The notes beneath the pieces are model-generated. The model saw only the letters and a program-made list of their open reading frames with translations, did no database searches and was not told where the DNA came from. Positions 12,294 to 24,415 of a stretch of 64,000 nt of DNA are shown here, piece by piece; the first letter of the stretch is position 1; every line of letters begins with the position of its first letter. The translations under genes were made by a program, and so were the position numbers. The DNA comes from Druceiella hillmani. Its lineage: Eukaryota; Arthropoda; Insecta; Lepidoptera; Hepialidae. The stretch spans positions 7,031,001 through 7,095,000 of the forward strand of contig JAYKKI010000016.1 of the NCBI GenBank assembly GCA_039881145.1. The letters run 5' to 3'.

Positions 12294-12739
12294 GATAAAT
12301 GCTTTTGTGTTTTTCTCTAGGATAAAGGTAAATTAAGTATATATTTTGAGCTTTTAGCTCAATCGCTGTGACAGTTACGATAATACCTATTCGTCCCAAA
12401 CTTACCCGCTCGGTTTTTAATGCGTGAGTGCTTATAATAGACACTTTTAAACCAATTATAATGTAATATATACATGGATAATTATAGAGAATAGGATATA
12501 TAACTGAATATATACAGTATATGCATATGTCGTAACTAGGAACAAAATTTGTGTAAAAAATGTTTTCTTTTCCAAATTTTTCAGACACAGTTGAGAATTT
12601 TCGTACAGTTTCTTAACATTTTCTACTTCTTTGTTATAACAGTATAAGATCAGAACATATGGAGGCTTGGATTTGATTTAATTCCAAGCATTATCCATGG
12701 GGAAGATCTATTTAAAGTTTTTCTTTTGTAACACGATCT

Positions 12740-13740
12740 AATGCTAGCTTATTTTGGCAACTTTAAAGAGATCTTTCTTTCTCTAACTATGCACTTTGTA
12801 CTGAATGTATAATATTTTTAAGCGTTTTTTTTATCGTCCGCCAGATATCGAATGTCCATTATTTAATAGACAAAAGTCCAAATTACGAATTTTGGCATTT
12901 TCTGTAATTATAATTGTAGAAAACATGACTATTATATTTCACGAGATTTTTTACTAACTTGACAATTACATTTTACGAGTTATCGTTAAAGATGTTTAAT
13001 GATATAACACTTCAAAGAAGTCTCTCTTTCTCTTATTCTTCACTTCGTACTGAATGAGTATTTACGATTTTCTAAGTGTCGTTCTTACAGTTCACGACAT
13101 ATAATGAAGTATTCGTTAGATAAAATTCTCGTTTTTCCTCGTTTATTGTTTATTATTTTTCTCGTTTATTTTGAAATTTGGACGTTTTCTGTAACTATAG
13201 AAATTTGCAATAATTGTAGAAAATGAGTGTGTATATTACATTTTACGAGATCTTTTACTAACTTGACTATTACATTTTACGAGTTATCGTTAAATATGTT
13301 TAATGATATAACACTTCAAGGAAGTCTCTCTTTCTCTTATTCTTCACTTCGTATTGAATGAGTACGATTTTCTAAGCGTCGTTCTTACAGTTCACGACAT
13401 GTCGAATCTAATGAAGTATTCGTTAGATAAAATTCTCGTTTTTCCTCGTTTATTGTTTATAATTTTTGTCGTTTATTTAAAAATTTGAACGTTTTCTGTA
13501 ACTATAGATATTTGCCATAATTGTTGAAAAAGAGTGTGTATATTACATTTTACGAGATCTTTTACTAACTTGACTATTACATTTTACGAGTTATCGTTAA
13601 ATATGTTTAATGATATAACACTTCAAGGAAGTCTCTCTTTCTCTTATTCTTCACTTCGTATTGAATGAGTATTTACGATTTTTTAAGCGTCGTTCTAATG
13701 GTTCACTAGATATCGAATCTAATGAAGTATTATACGTGTA
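12740..13740. repeat. ~305-bp tandem repeat, about 3.5 copies
   Basis: The block TCTCTCTTTCTCTTATTCTT recurs at 13021, 13325 and 13632 (spacing 304 and 307), with a diverged partial copy near 12770. Each unit also carries TTACATTTTACGAGTTATCG, CGTCGTTCTTACAGTTCACG and TTTTTCCTCGTTTATTGTTT. Units have small indels and no open frame. A local segmental tandem duplication is the simplest reading. Confidence 0.9.
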
Positions 13741-14625
13741 TTAAAATTTTTGTTTTTTGCATTGCAAGACCTTATTTATTTTTAATTTTGCTCAAATGAC
13801 GGCATTTAAATGAGTCATAATTGTAAATGTTATTTTTGACGATTACTTATTGCTTATGATTAATTTTAAATAGTGTTATGTTATCGTCAAATCAATCGAT
13901 TAACTTATAATTGCATCTTGTTTTTTTTATCAAACACGTATCGTTAAACAACGACATTAAGTGGCGTTACGTTTTTTTTGTAATATAAAGAGATTTGATT
14001 GTTTTTGTTTTTTTTATGCACATCCGTGTATAGTTTTTCTTAAATTTTTTTCCGATTGTGATTTAAAACACCGCTGAAGAAATTAATCAATCAGAATTTT
14101 TCTTTGACCATACTAATATTTCCTCTTTAGTATTACTTTGTGGACAAAGATTCTAGGTTTTTCGTAGTTATACAAATGATATGTAAATGATACTTGAACA
14201 GGTCTTTTAAAATTAAATTAAGCTTCCAATTACGTGGGTTTAGCTAGTTTTATCTTTCTAGTGCCAAAATAACTAAATTATTATACAATTGTATGATTCT
14301 TGAAGAAGCCACGTAAAACTGGCCAGACGATAGAAAAAAAGAATAGAATAATCTTGTTTTGTCTACGTTATAGAAGTCTTTCGGTCAGTCAGGCTCAATT
14401 TGTGTATTATACATTTTTTTGTATCATGGACTTGGGGGCAGGGGACCCTGCTTAAAGTAAGCAACTCTCTTCAACTCAAGCGTCCAGCCTCTGTACAATG
14501 TAGTGCACGGCTCCTATGCAAAACAAAATAAAATTTCAATGATTTTACAAAAAAAACAAGATATATATACATTGTGATTAGTGTAATATTGAGCATTATG
14601 TATAAATATGAAAATATGAATATTG
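13741..14625. other. AT-rich DNA without a supported gene
   Basis: Nothing recognisable. A slightly GC-richer stretch lies at 14430-14520 (GGGGGCAGGGGACC) but has no coherent frame. Confidence 0.5.
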
Positions 14626-15117
14626 TTGTTGTGTCTATGCTACACCATATATGTGTGTTGTGACTATGCCACTATACATGTGTGTTGTGTCTATGCCACT
14701 ATATATGTGTGTTGTGTCTATGCCACTATATAGATGTGTTGTGTCTATGACACTATATATGTGTGTTGTGTCTATTCCACTATATGAATGTGTTGACTAT
14801 GCCACTATATATGTATGTTGTGTCTATACCACGAAATAGATGTGTTGTGTCTATGCCCCTATATAGACGTGTTGTGTTTATGCCACTATATATGTGTGTT
14901 GTGTCGATGCCACTATACATGTGTGTTGTGTCTATGCCACTATATAGATGTGTTGTGTCTATGCCACTATATATGTGTGTTGTATATATGCCACTATATA
15001 GATGTGTTATATCTATGTCACTAAATATGTGTGTTGTGTCTATACCGCTATATATATATGTGTTGTGTCTATGCCACTATATAGATGTGTTGTGTCTATG
15101 CCACTATATATTTGTCA
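14626..15117. repeat. 27-bp minisatellite, about 18 copies
   Basis: The unit reads GTGTGTTGTGTCTATGCCAC plus TATATAT and is tandemly repeated with point changes. Since 27 is a multiple of three and the unit has no stop in several frames, overlapping frames repeating MCVVSMPLY-type motifs appear. These are by-products of the unit length, not genes. Confidence 0.95.
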
Positions 15118-16660
15118 TATTTTCTTGAATATTTCACAACATTTAAAGGTTAGGTTTGATGAGAATGCGCAAATGACCCGAAAGGCAAGGCGGACAAGGA
15201 AAAACGAGCATATGCCCGCTATAGTCTTTATGGCTGTGTTGGACAGAATTTATATTCTATTCAATTATATTCTGAATTGTAATTATCTAGTAAAAATAAA
15301 AATACAAGTTTTTACTACTGTGTATTTTTACATTAAGATCAACACGGGATACTCTCTCGCTGTCGCATTGAGACAAGCTGAAAAAAGGATAACATGGAAG
15401 CAGCTGGTCAGTTCTTCTAGCTAGGCACTTCAAGATCTGCACGAACTTCAGTAATGTACAGCGACGTTGAAAAAAATCATTTTTTGATTATTTACACTGG
15501 AAAACTTGGAGCTGTCTAAAGGTACATATAGAAATCTCAACTGACCATAACGACTCTATCTTTCAGATGGTGAACCAATATTAAAAAAGGCTCAGCGAGC
15601 CTATGGGACGAAAGTACAACGAAGAAAGCGATACTAGATGTCACATAGTAAAATAGGAGAGTAAAACCGCGACAATCAAATATGCAAGCTTTACAGAGAC
15701 AGCTTAGATCGGTGTCTTTCAAGAAAACTTTGAATATTTCTATGCTGTCTTCGCTGGAGAACAGAAGTTATAATTATTGGATTACGTATTCTAAAAGGGC
15801 GATATGGTTTATGGATTGTCGAGAGAATGATTTCTCGGAATCGTCTTCTAGTATACCGTAAAGGCTATGTTCTCTCCTCATTCAAAACGCTACTGCTGAA
15901 AAGGATATTGTACATTTTATTTATTGCATGACACCATAACTTAGCCTTGAGAAAATCAGCACCAACATGCATTGTCCGAGCGAGAGGATTTAATAAAACT
16001 AAATTTTACAGATTTTTCGATCTACTAAAGACATATCGAAACACATTATATCGATGTTACTCGTCTATACACGGTGTCCGGGAATAAGTGTCGGACAAAG
16101 AAAGACGTCATTCTTTGAATGAAAAGTAGTTCATTGTCGTTAAAATAAAATTACCTGGGCAAGTATTGGGTGTGTTAAAAAGAGTTTTTTGTAATATTTT
16201 TTGCTTTTTGAGTTTTCTGTAATATTTTATACTTCAAGACATTTATTGCTCTGTAGCCAATGAATAGCGGCTCAAAAAATTGAGGCGTGCTCTCTTTGCC
16301 TTAAGTATGTCCGTTTTGCCGACAAGACGTGCAGGCTTTTAGGCCACCCCCTCAGGCAGAGTGACCTTTCGCGTGAAATTATTATTTGCTTGAGAATTTG
16401 TATTTTGAAGATTTATGGTAAATTTGTTGATACACATATTATAACATATTTAAACTGCGATAAATTTAACTTCAGATGGCAAAAAAAAGTTGTTAAAATA
16501 TATCATTACATATTAGTTTCCTTTTAATTTTTCTTTAGGTAGGCACCCTTTGGGCCGCCTTCCCCTACTACATTGCACTTATGCTGCCCCTATTTTATAA
16601 TGCTTTTTTCAAGATTCTTTCTGTTTTTTAAAATACAGCTTTATATATTTCGAAAATGTG
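15118..16660. other. Mixed DNA, GC-richer at 15150-15950, perhaps decayed coding sequence
   Basis: The 15150-15950 stretch is less AT-rich than its surroundings and has broken plus-strand frames, for example around ATGGGACGAAAGTACAACG at 15602. No domain could be identified. A phrase ACACGGTGTCCGGGAATAAG near 16073 looks like the end of a dispersed repeat. An old transposon body is my best guess. Confidence 0.3.
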
Positions 16661-16667
16661 TCCTACA

Positions 16668-16846
16668 CAAATATACACACCCACACATACAAAACACATA
16701 CAACCATGCACACACACTCAGTTATTAACACATACAAATATACACAGACACACACACACACGTACATGCCATGAGCACGCACACGCGCATACTTACGTGC
16801 GCACGCATACGCACCCATACGACACACACGCACGCACATAAACACA
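16668..16846. repeat. (CA)n-rich alternating purine-pyrimidine tract
   Basis: ACACAC, ACGCAC and ATACAC units run through this segment. Frames through it on either strand are simple-repeat artefacts. Confidence 0.9.
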
Positions 16847-16861
16847 TACATATATATGTAT

Positions 16862-16915
16862 TTCAGTGTAAACTTTGGGGTGTATATATATATACACTCC
16901 AAAGTTTACACTGAA
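16862..16915. repeat. 17-bp perfect inverted repeat around a TA core
   Basis: TTCAGTGTAAACTTTGG at 16862-16878 and CCAAAGTTTACACTGAA at 16899-16915 flank GGTGTATATATATATACACT. The core is itself nearly self-complementary, so the whole 54 bp can fold into one stem. Confidence 0.9.
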
Positions 16916-18499
16916 AATATTCACCAGTGCTTCGTAACGTCGAGTGTAGTTTATTTTTATTCATAGCATATTACATATAGGTGAAGCTGCCTTTTGCCAG
17001 TTAATTCCAGGTTTTAAGTTTTTTTAGATGTGTATTATACTTAATTTTCAAATATTTTAATACACGTTTGGGATAAATGTCCGTGTAAGTGCATGTATGA
17101 ATGGCCAACACTTAGACTACCGGTACTGATTAATGGATCTCTTTTGAACTCGTTAACCCGTTTACAAACACATCCAAACTTTTTTACATTTTTCAAACAA
17201 AGAAAAGAATTTTAGCATTTTCTCAAATAGTTTTATTCAAATGATTGGTATGTTGCATTACGTACCTAACCAAAACAAGTTTTTTCTGCAAGAATCATGT
17301 AACCATATTTTACGTATACAGCCAGATACAGAAACGATCAAAAACACAATTAGGAAGCTCGTATCTAATACTTGAATATGTTGATGTATTTTCATACAAA
17401 TTCACTGACCTTAGGAAGTTTAATTCAGGAAGCCCATTCGCGAAAACTATTCGCTATCAGCTAATACGTTAATGAGGTAATTAAATAAAAAGTAATTTAC
17501 ACTATTTGTTTCAACTAATCATTTTGTTTATTACAACTTATTTACGGTGTTCTTATTACTTCTTTCCTCATTGATTTTGGATATTTACATATTTTTGAAG
17601 GGGTTATTCACCAAATTTAATAAACATATGCAAGGCGTAGGAGTAAACAACTTCATTTAAACCAAAATATTTTAGTAGATTACCTTTTAATATCGAGTGT
17701 ATTTTGTTTTCAAACTGTGTGCATGTAAACAGGAAACGATAGATAAGTAAATTTTTCAACCTTGCCAACATATGGACCCTTAAATTTAAACTTAGCTCTC
17801 AGAAATAAATTTTAATAACTTCTTTTGATAATATTGTGTATTTTTATTGTTTATATTGAATTTGCCTTAATTACGGAGTCATGTTTATATTTCGTTGTAA
17901 TTTTTATATTATTTCAAAGTTAAATCTTTGTGTTTGAAACATTTTAGACTTGCAGTATCCTTTCATGGAGATAAAAGAAATAAATTTGATATTTTATCAC
18001 TCATTCAGCAGCCTAGTATCTTTGTCGTATAATTGTATAAATACTTTAGGACTCCTTTCTCTCCTGATATACGCTAATGATCTTTACTTTGAGTAAAAAT
18101 TAAGTTAAATGACTACTAACATCTTCAAGGTTATATTTCTATATTTAACTTATAAATGAGTAAGCCGTCGCAGCTTCTACAACTTGATTGTACCGGGTAA
18201 ATCAAAGAGGGTACACCACGGTGCTAATGATGTAATGATAATAAAATCAACATAATAATAAAACAATTAGCATTAAGCGTCGTATATATGCAGGTGTAAC
18301 AAACAACGTGTTTATTAATCATACAAGGGATTATGCCAATTAAACTGAGTAGAAAATATCAAGGAATATTTAAACGACAAATGTATAGGACAATCCTCAA
18401 CTGTTTCTGAAAAAATCACTTTCAAAGTGACGGTTTAAGAAAACAATTACATTTGTTTGTATAAAATCAATAAAACGAACATGTCCATTATTCATATGT

Positions 18500-18503
<4 letters not shown>
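16916..18503. other. AT-rich DNA without a supported gene
   Basis: Only short frames, the longest about 75 codons at 17245, with no recognisable motif. Confidence 0.5.

Positions 18504-18555
<52 letters not shown>
18504..18555. repeat. (TA)n microsatellite between two related segments
   Basis: A pure TA tract of about 50 bp. The flanks share a diverged direct repeat: near 18392 (CAATCCTCAACTGTTTCTG) and near 18599 (CAATTCCTTACCGTTTCCGC). An older duplication may bracket the tract. Confidence 0.8.
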
Positions 18556-18559
<4 letters not shown>

Positions 18560-19439
18560 GTGATCAAAATTAGTATCATATATTAAGGGACACTAAGACA
18601 ATTCCTTACCGTTTCCGCAAAAAAAAATCACTATCAAAGTTGCTATTCCACTAATATATATTTTACAAATATATATTTTTACATAATATACTTAATGCGA
18701 GCCATAGAATCAACCATATAAATAATAGATAGGTTCTTTTTACAGCTGTATGTGTGTGTGCGTGTTTAAATCCAGTTTTCACTTTCCTGGTTCCCTTCTT
18801 ATCAGTAAAATAAATCTTGGACGTTATTTTGATGTATTTTTATAGTTTATTCGGCGGAAGTGAGAAAATAAACAGTCCCTATTCTAACTTTTTTATATTT
18901 GTGTGTCGTCATTTCTTAGCTCCATCCATCATCTCCCCATTATATTGCCATAAAGGTCGGTCTTGTGCCACTTGCATGCAACGTGAAACTTTTTTTTGTG
19001 AAATAGATTATATCTTTTAAAAGCACAAAAGTATTATTCAATTTTTTCAATAAAAAAAATTTGATTTTGTTACGCAAATCTTTCTTGTTATTTTGTGTTT
19101 CGATCTTTTTGGAATTTATTATTTAAATATAGAATGTTAGAAGTATTAGATATGCATTAGGTACAGACACTCCCGTAATGACGTTTTTGAGGTAGACTTG
19201 ATTCACAAAATTGTCATTTTCAGTGAAAAAAAGAAAAAAAAACAGTTTTGCGTTCTACTTAAAGAATTGTTTTCAGTGGTATCCCACGTGCCTATGTAGA
19301 ATATGTTTTTTTTCAGTCTCCCTTTACATCTATGGGAAATCACGCGAAATATAAATTTAAGTTATTTTATAAACCAGTTTCTAGTTTCAGCATATATATT
19401 ATATAATAATCTCAAGTCCTCATCTTATTTGGTATAAAA

Positions 19440-19560
19440 TTGGGAAGTCTGTGACAGATGTCTGGTGCAGACAGTTACAAGGAGATATACGGGAAGACAG
19501 ACGGACAGACAATGTTGACATAAAAGGGTTAAATCCTTTCGGGTACGTGACTTGTATCGT
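19440..19560 (+). repeat. Degenerate dispersed-repeat 3' fragment
   Basis: GGAGATATACGGGAAGACAG, ACGGACAGACAATG and AGGGTTAAATCCTTTCGGG occur in order, the diverged wording of a dispersed lepidopteran repeat. Confidence 0.45.
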
Positions 19561-20007
19561 AGAGTTGGTAACGATAAATATAATGTATATTGCATACTCC
19601 TGGGGATAAATAATAAATGAAGAAATAATTGTTAAAATCAAAGTGCACAACTGACTTTTTTCGTGAACATTATTTTAATAATAAATATTTGTTTCCCTAA
19701 ATTCATGTAACTAAATAATACTATTAGATTACATTAGTTAATTGCAAATAATAATTAGGCAAGTATAAATTATATAAAATATAAATATTGTCATCATTCA
19801 TAAATCTGGTCATATTCTTGATAAAAAATAGTTAAAACCGGAGATCGGGAAAGAAGGGTATTTTTGTAGTAAACTGTTTACAAAAACTTTTTAACGAATC
19901 ATTGTTAAATATTCTATTCTATTATGATAGTTAACCGATCAAAAGCAAAAAACGAATCTATAAAATTGGTAAAGGATTGGGATCTGTAGCGTGCCCTTAT
20001 GCCGCTT

Positions 20008-20076
20008 TGACGTACTTCTCTTCAATGTATGTTATGTACATAACATACGTATATACCATTTAAGGGAAGTACGTCA
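20008..20076. repeat. Hairpin with 11-bp outer arms and a palindromic core
   Basis: TGACGTACTTC at 20008 pairs with GAAGTACGTCA at 20066-20076. Between them ATGTTATGTACATAACAT is a perfect palindrome. It could be a short fold-back element. Confidence 0.75.
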
Positions 20077-20525
20077 TTTTCCAAAACCAAATATGGATCC
20101 TAATACCTATTTAAAAAATTAAATATAATATCATTTTGAGAAAAAAATTTCCTTTCAAAGAGGTTAATTAAAATTTACTTGCTTGTAAAATTACCCGAGT
20201 TATGATTATTTCTAAAGTCTTCAAAACTCGAGACTAGCGCACTAGTCGATAATAAATCGCACACCCTCGGGGTGTTATCACAAAACATTTAGAGGTTATT
20301 ATAACAGAAATAGTATTTAAAAATTTTGCTAATGTAAGTGTAAATAAAAATGTTAGAAATACTGTAAATATAAGAATGAAATCTAGTTTGAATGAGTACT
20401 GCAAAATTTGTTATTACGTGAATTTCTGCCTAAAATAGTTAGAAATAATTATATTCTCTTTTCAGTGTTTGTAACACGAAAGATAAAAAAAATTCATTGC
20501 GTGCAACTTAATACACGTGACAGAA

Positions 20526-20801
20526 GTGAAACTTCTTTGGGGATCTGAACCTTGATTTTAAAGAACAACGCACGCATGCGCGGCACTACCTTATTCAATC
20601 GCTTTGTATCGTTGTGTATACGTCACTCTCTTTTGCTCTATTTTCATGGCGTCGGAATATATAACTCTCTTTCTCTCTACGACATTTCTTCTATCCCATG
20701 TAATAAAATATGCCCTAAACGTGACGCGACCTTAAAATTTTATTATTAATTCTCGTCCACTTATCGATTATCGAATAGCTGCTTAAGAAGTTTCACTTCA
20801 A
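20526..20801. mobile_element. MITE-like element, 15-bp terminal inverted repeats
   Basis: GAAGTGAAACTTCTT at the left end is the exact complement of AAGAAGTTTCACTTC at the right end, about 275 bp apart. Each terminal repeat is itself nearly palindromic (GAAGT...ACTTC). The interior is GC-richer and non-coding, with GCACGCATGCGCGGCACTAC near the left. No clear target-site duplication could be read. The layout matches short non-autonomous DNA transposons known from Lepidoptera. Confidence 0.7.
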
Positions 20802-21091
20802 AAAATTCGAATTAAAAAGTAAATTCTATATTTTGAACTATTTAACAGACTACATAGTATAATAAGGATAATAGTGGACGATATATTTGGAATAAGTAAA
20901 GAACATTAAATAGCTTGATAAATTAAGATAAAAACTAAAATGAAATTACGTGTCGTATAAAGACATAATTAAAATTACTATAATTACTACTTTTAATGAG
21001 ATAGTGTGGGGTCGTAATGATAACTTAAAGCAGTCAGATATGCCAGAAGGATAATGCGTTACCATTAAAATATACGAGTACGCACGGTTTG

Positions 21092-21482
21092 TATAAATAC
21101 GACGTGCCTGCGGTCTTAACCTTCATTTCACGTTTCGCGTGCCCATATTGCCGGTTAGCCTCAATGAACTTAAACTCGACCCGTTCATATCGAGCCGAAT
21201 CGATCTTGCCACTGTTTGTTTGCACCGTTCGTTATTTAATCAAGTGTAGTCTTAAGTAGCCGGTAGTGTTAAGTGTTTACTTATTGTTGTTGCAATTTTC
21301 TTAATAGTTAATGAGTTTACTAATAAAAGTTTCAAGTTTATAAAGTTGGAATCTATGCGGTAATTGCAAATAATTAGTAAGACGTTAATTTACAATACTG
21401 AACCAGAAATATTGAGCTGTTTAAACGAAACTCACTTTAAAGTGCACTCTTTGAGACAGTGATTGATTCGGATACGAACATG
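21092..21482 (+). promoter_or_regulatory. Possible core promoter and 5' leader (tentative)
   Basis: A TATAAATA sequence at 21092-21099 is followed by an unusually GC-rich stretch to about 21250, then mixed sequence up to an ATG at 21480 directly followed by GTTAGT, a weak donor-like site. No downstream exon can be linked to it. It is recorded because the lipase gene at 45842 seems to begin at a splice acceptor and so lacks its 5' exon. The distance (24 kb) makes any link speculative. Confidence 0.15.
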
Positions 21483-23078
21483 GTTAGTAATTCATATTTT
21501 TATTTCCAGTTAAAATAATGTAGAGAATGGAGATTAATTTATCGATAATGTTGATGTATAATAAATACGATAAACTTGGTATAGCCGATGACTTTTAATA
21601 TTTAGTTCAAGGCCGGGATTTAGGTCATATCGATTCAGTTAATATTTAAGATTAAGAAAGATAAGAAGAAAACAAAAAGTCGTTTTTAATTTTGTTTAGC
21701 ATTTGGAATATTTTTAAAACAATGGTTGCATTAAAAAATACAAACTAAGTTTTGTTGTTATCCCAACTTGTCACTTGATAATCTGTATAATTAAAGCCAA
21801 ATACTACTCACTCAATATTTTATTGACTAATTACGAAATCTTTAGACCTATAAAACCAATAAAGATAAAAATATGACTGGTTTTTAGGCGCTCGCTAAGA
21901 AAGAACTTTTTCAAATTCAATCACATAAGGCGTAAAAAAGGGGATGGAATATTGTATAGAAATTTCGAAATAATTAAAATCAATGGTAGAAATAATAAAC
22001 ATTTACTCCGTTGTTTTTAGAAAATCATTAAACCTAAATAATAGTTATAGAAACAAGTCAATGAAACAAAATGCAGCATGGTCCATTTTCCCTCAATATA
22101 ACGGGACGGGCAGTTGTTAACAATTGTTAATTTTAATATTTCATTGAATTTCAATTATTAATCGAATTTTGTAATGGCGTCTGGGCATCAAGCTATTCCT
22201 TTATTAATCACGGTGTTCCGTATTTATCAATATTTTTTATCATATATTAAATTCGTATTTTTATTGTTATCGAATTCAAATACCCCGTTTTTATATTAGT
22301 GCTTGATTGTAGGAAAAGATAATTTAAATACTCGATCACGTATTTGTTTACATCTAATTTTGTACAAAGTTTTATCGTAATTTTATCTCGATATAAGCTA
22401 TAAGGAAGATGTTTTACTTATTTTTATATTTTTTATGTAATTATGAACGATTAAATGACACAGAAAATTATAATAAACATAGGATACGAAATCGTAATCT
22501 CATATTTTGTTTGCACTTAAGTATATTATTGATATTGATAATGATTGCATAACATATTATTTTTCAAGTACACTTAAATTATTCAAACTTTTTGTTTCCG
22601 TAAATTATTCAAACTTTTCTAATATGTTTTTCTTAACTATGTTTCTTTATTTATTTCATTTATCTTAAATTTGGCTTATCCTTTTGTTTCTCACGAATCA
22701 CTTATAATCAAATAACGGCGTTCTCCGTTTGAAATTTTATAACTTTGTGCAGCTGTATTTATACTACACAATAATGTAATACAGTAGAAATTACAAAATT
22801 TGTATTGCAAAATACAGTCTGGCGTAATAATTGTTATCCTTAACACACAAAATTTTTATTACAAAATATGTTAATATTTATGCAAAATGATTTGTAACGT
22901 CGCGTTCATTTTATAAATTTTGCAGATGTTTAGTTACTGAGACAACGTTATTAGTTTTATTGATTTGAAGGGACGCATTTCTTAACATTTCATGAACTTC
23001 ACTTCAAATTAAGATAAAATTGGAAAATTTCATTTGCACGTAAATACAATTCTAATAAAACAATTTCTTAGGTGGATA
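21483..23078. other. AT-rich DNA without a supported gene
   Basis: Only short AT-rich frames. A local direct repeat, AAATTATTCAAACTTTT, occurs twice near 22576-22618. Confidence 0.5.
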
Positions 23079-23120
23079 TGTATGTATACAAACAAATTCT
23101 TTTAAATTTGTATACATACA
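23079..23120. repeat. 14-bp inverted repeat
   Basis: TGTATGTATACAAA at 23079 and TTTGTATACATACA at 23107 are exact complements across a 14-bp loop, immediately before the larger fold-back element. Confidence 0.8.
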
Positions 23121-23171
23121 GGCTGTCTGGTAATGAATGGATAACCTTGAAATAACTTATAGTAGAAATGA

Positions 23172-23718
23172 TTCTAGGAAAAAATACATTTATAGAAAAA
23201 AATACAAAAAAAAATTATCCCTAAGATATTATTTTTTTTAAAAAAAGTCAAATGTCAAAAAAATACAATTCTAGGAAAAAATACAAAAAAAGTTATCCCA
23301 AGTAATACCCAAGATATGATTTTTTTTAAAAAAAGTCAAATTTTTACTTAGTTTTAGATTCATGTACATTGCGAGTAGAAATGAAACGTTTTTATAGCTT
23401 TTTAACCCTTTTAATAGATAGACTGTAAACAGTAAGACTAACATTAATACTTATAATATTGTTTTTTCTGTAAACTTTAATATTTATAATATTGTTTTTT
23501 CTGTAAAGTACTAAAGTTAGTCTTACTGTTTACAGTATATATATATTGAAAGGGTTACCATAAAATATTATAACAACAAAAAAACCATAAAAACCTTTCA
23601 TTTGTAGTCGCGGTGTACATGAATCTAAAACTAAGTAAAAATTTGACTTTTTTTTAAAAAAAAATCATATCTTGGGTATTGTTTGGGATAAATTTTTTGT
23701 TTGTATTTTTCCTAGAAT
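23172..23718. mobile_element. Fold-back element with ~210-bp inverted arms
   Basis: The left arm from 23268 (ATTCTAGGAAAAAATAC) is mirrored by the right arm ending at 23718 (CCTAGAAT). Paired blocks include AGTCAAATTTTTACTTAG with CTAAGTAAAAATTTGACT, ATTCATGTACA with TGTACATGAAT, and CTGTAAACAGTAAGACTAAC (23423) with GTTAGTCTTACTGTTTACAG (23516). The loop carries two direct copies of TTATAATATTGTTTTTTCTG. The outer left arm is duplicated once more at 23172-23267. No transposase frame is inside. Confidence 0.85.
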
Positions 23719-24294
23719 GGTCACTAGTTCTATTCTAACGGCGGCTTCATACGCATAGAATATTAATAACGATTTTGATGAGTTTATTTACATCTAACAC
23801 TTTCTATTAGAGCCAGACAATAGTAATATTTAAATATAATAAATATTTTTTTAATATTATTTTCGATTTTTATCAGTTTGTTAAAAAATTAATTAATTAA
23901 AAATCGGCGAAGTACGAGTATGACATATATAGTTTCAAAAACATATGAACTCTGGAATCATCGATATAGTTTTGTAACAACGTATCGTAGAGCCTTAAAA
24001 ACTTGTTTTTTTTTGGTACTTTTAGGTTCGGTAGTTTCGGAAATAAGAAGGTTCGGTGAATATATTCAATATACTTTTCAGTATACTTCTGGGGATAGTG
24101 ACACCCACAGAACACGTCCTTTCAAACAATTGAAACCTAAGTTTATCCGTTGCCCTTTCACACTACATGTGGAGTTTTAAAAACAAAAATTCATGTACTC
24201 AGTTTGTCGTCCTAAAATTTCTATATAAATATTTTTGAACATTATCTGTTGAGGTTTAATATGCTGTATTATTATACCAAGTTTCACGTTTCTA
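23719..24294. other. AT-rich DNA without a supported gene
   Basis: Short overlapping frames on both strands near 23900-24180, none with a recognisable motif. Confidence 0.45.
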
Positions 24295-24415
24295 CGTAAA
24301 GAAAGAGTTCCAGAAACCATCTGGAAAAAAAATGACTGACACACGGACATGTATCTCATCTTATAAAGGTTTCATTTCTGTTTTTGAGTCAGGGAATCCT
24401 AAAACGACATGTTGC
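24295..24415 (+). repeat. Degenerate dispersed-repeat 3' fragment
   Basis: GTTCCAGAAACCATCTGG, GACTGACACACGGACATG and CTTATAAAGGTTTCATTTCTG appear in the order expected of the dispersed lepidopteran repeat also seen at 19440 and 60228. Confidence 0.5.

Noticed and set aside
12067..12588. Frames of 89 and 145 codons on opposite strands
   Set aside because: Most of their length is tyrosine/isoleucine repeats encoded by (TA)n. Similar artefacts occur at 18397-18579, 24901-25161, 42990-43211, 44081-44272 and 54248-54430.
14651..15424. Overlapping cysteine/valine-rich repeat proteins
   Set aside because: They follow from a 27-bp minisatellite whose length is divisible by three; there is no independent sign of coding.
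16656..16902. His/Thr-rich and Cys/Val-rich peptides on opposite strands
   Set aside because: Translation of a CA/GT simple repeat.
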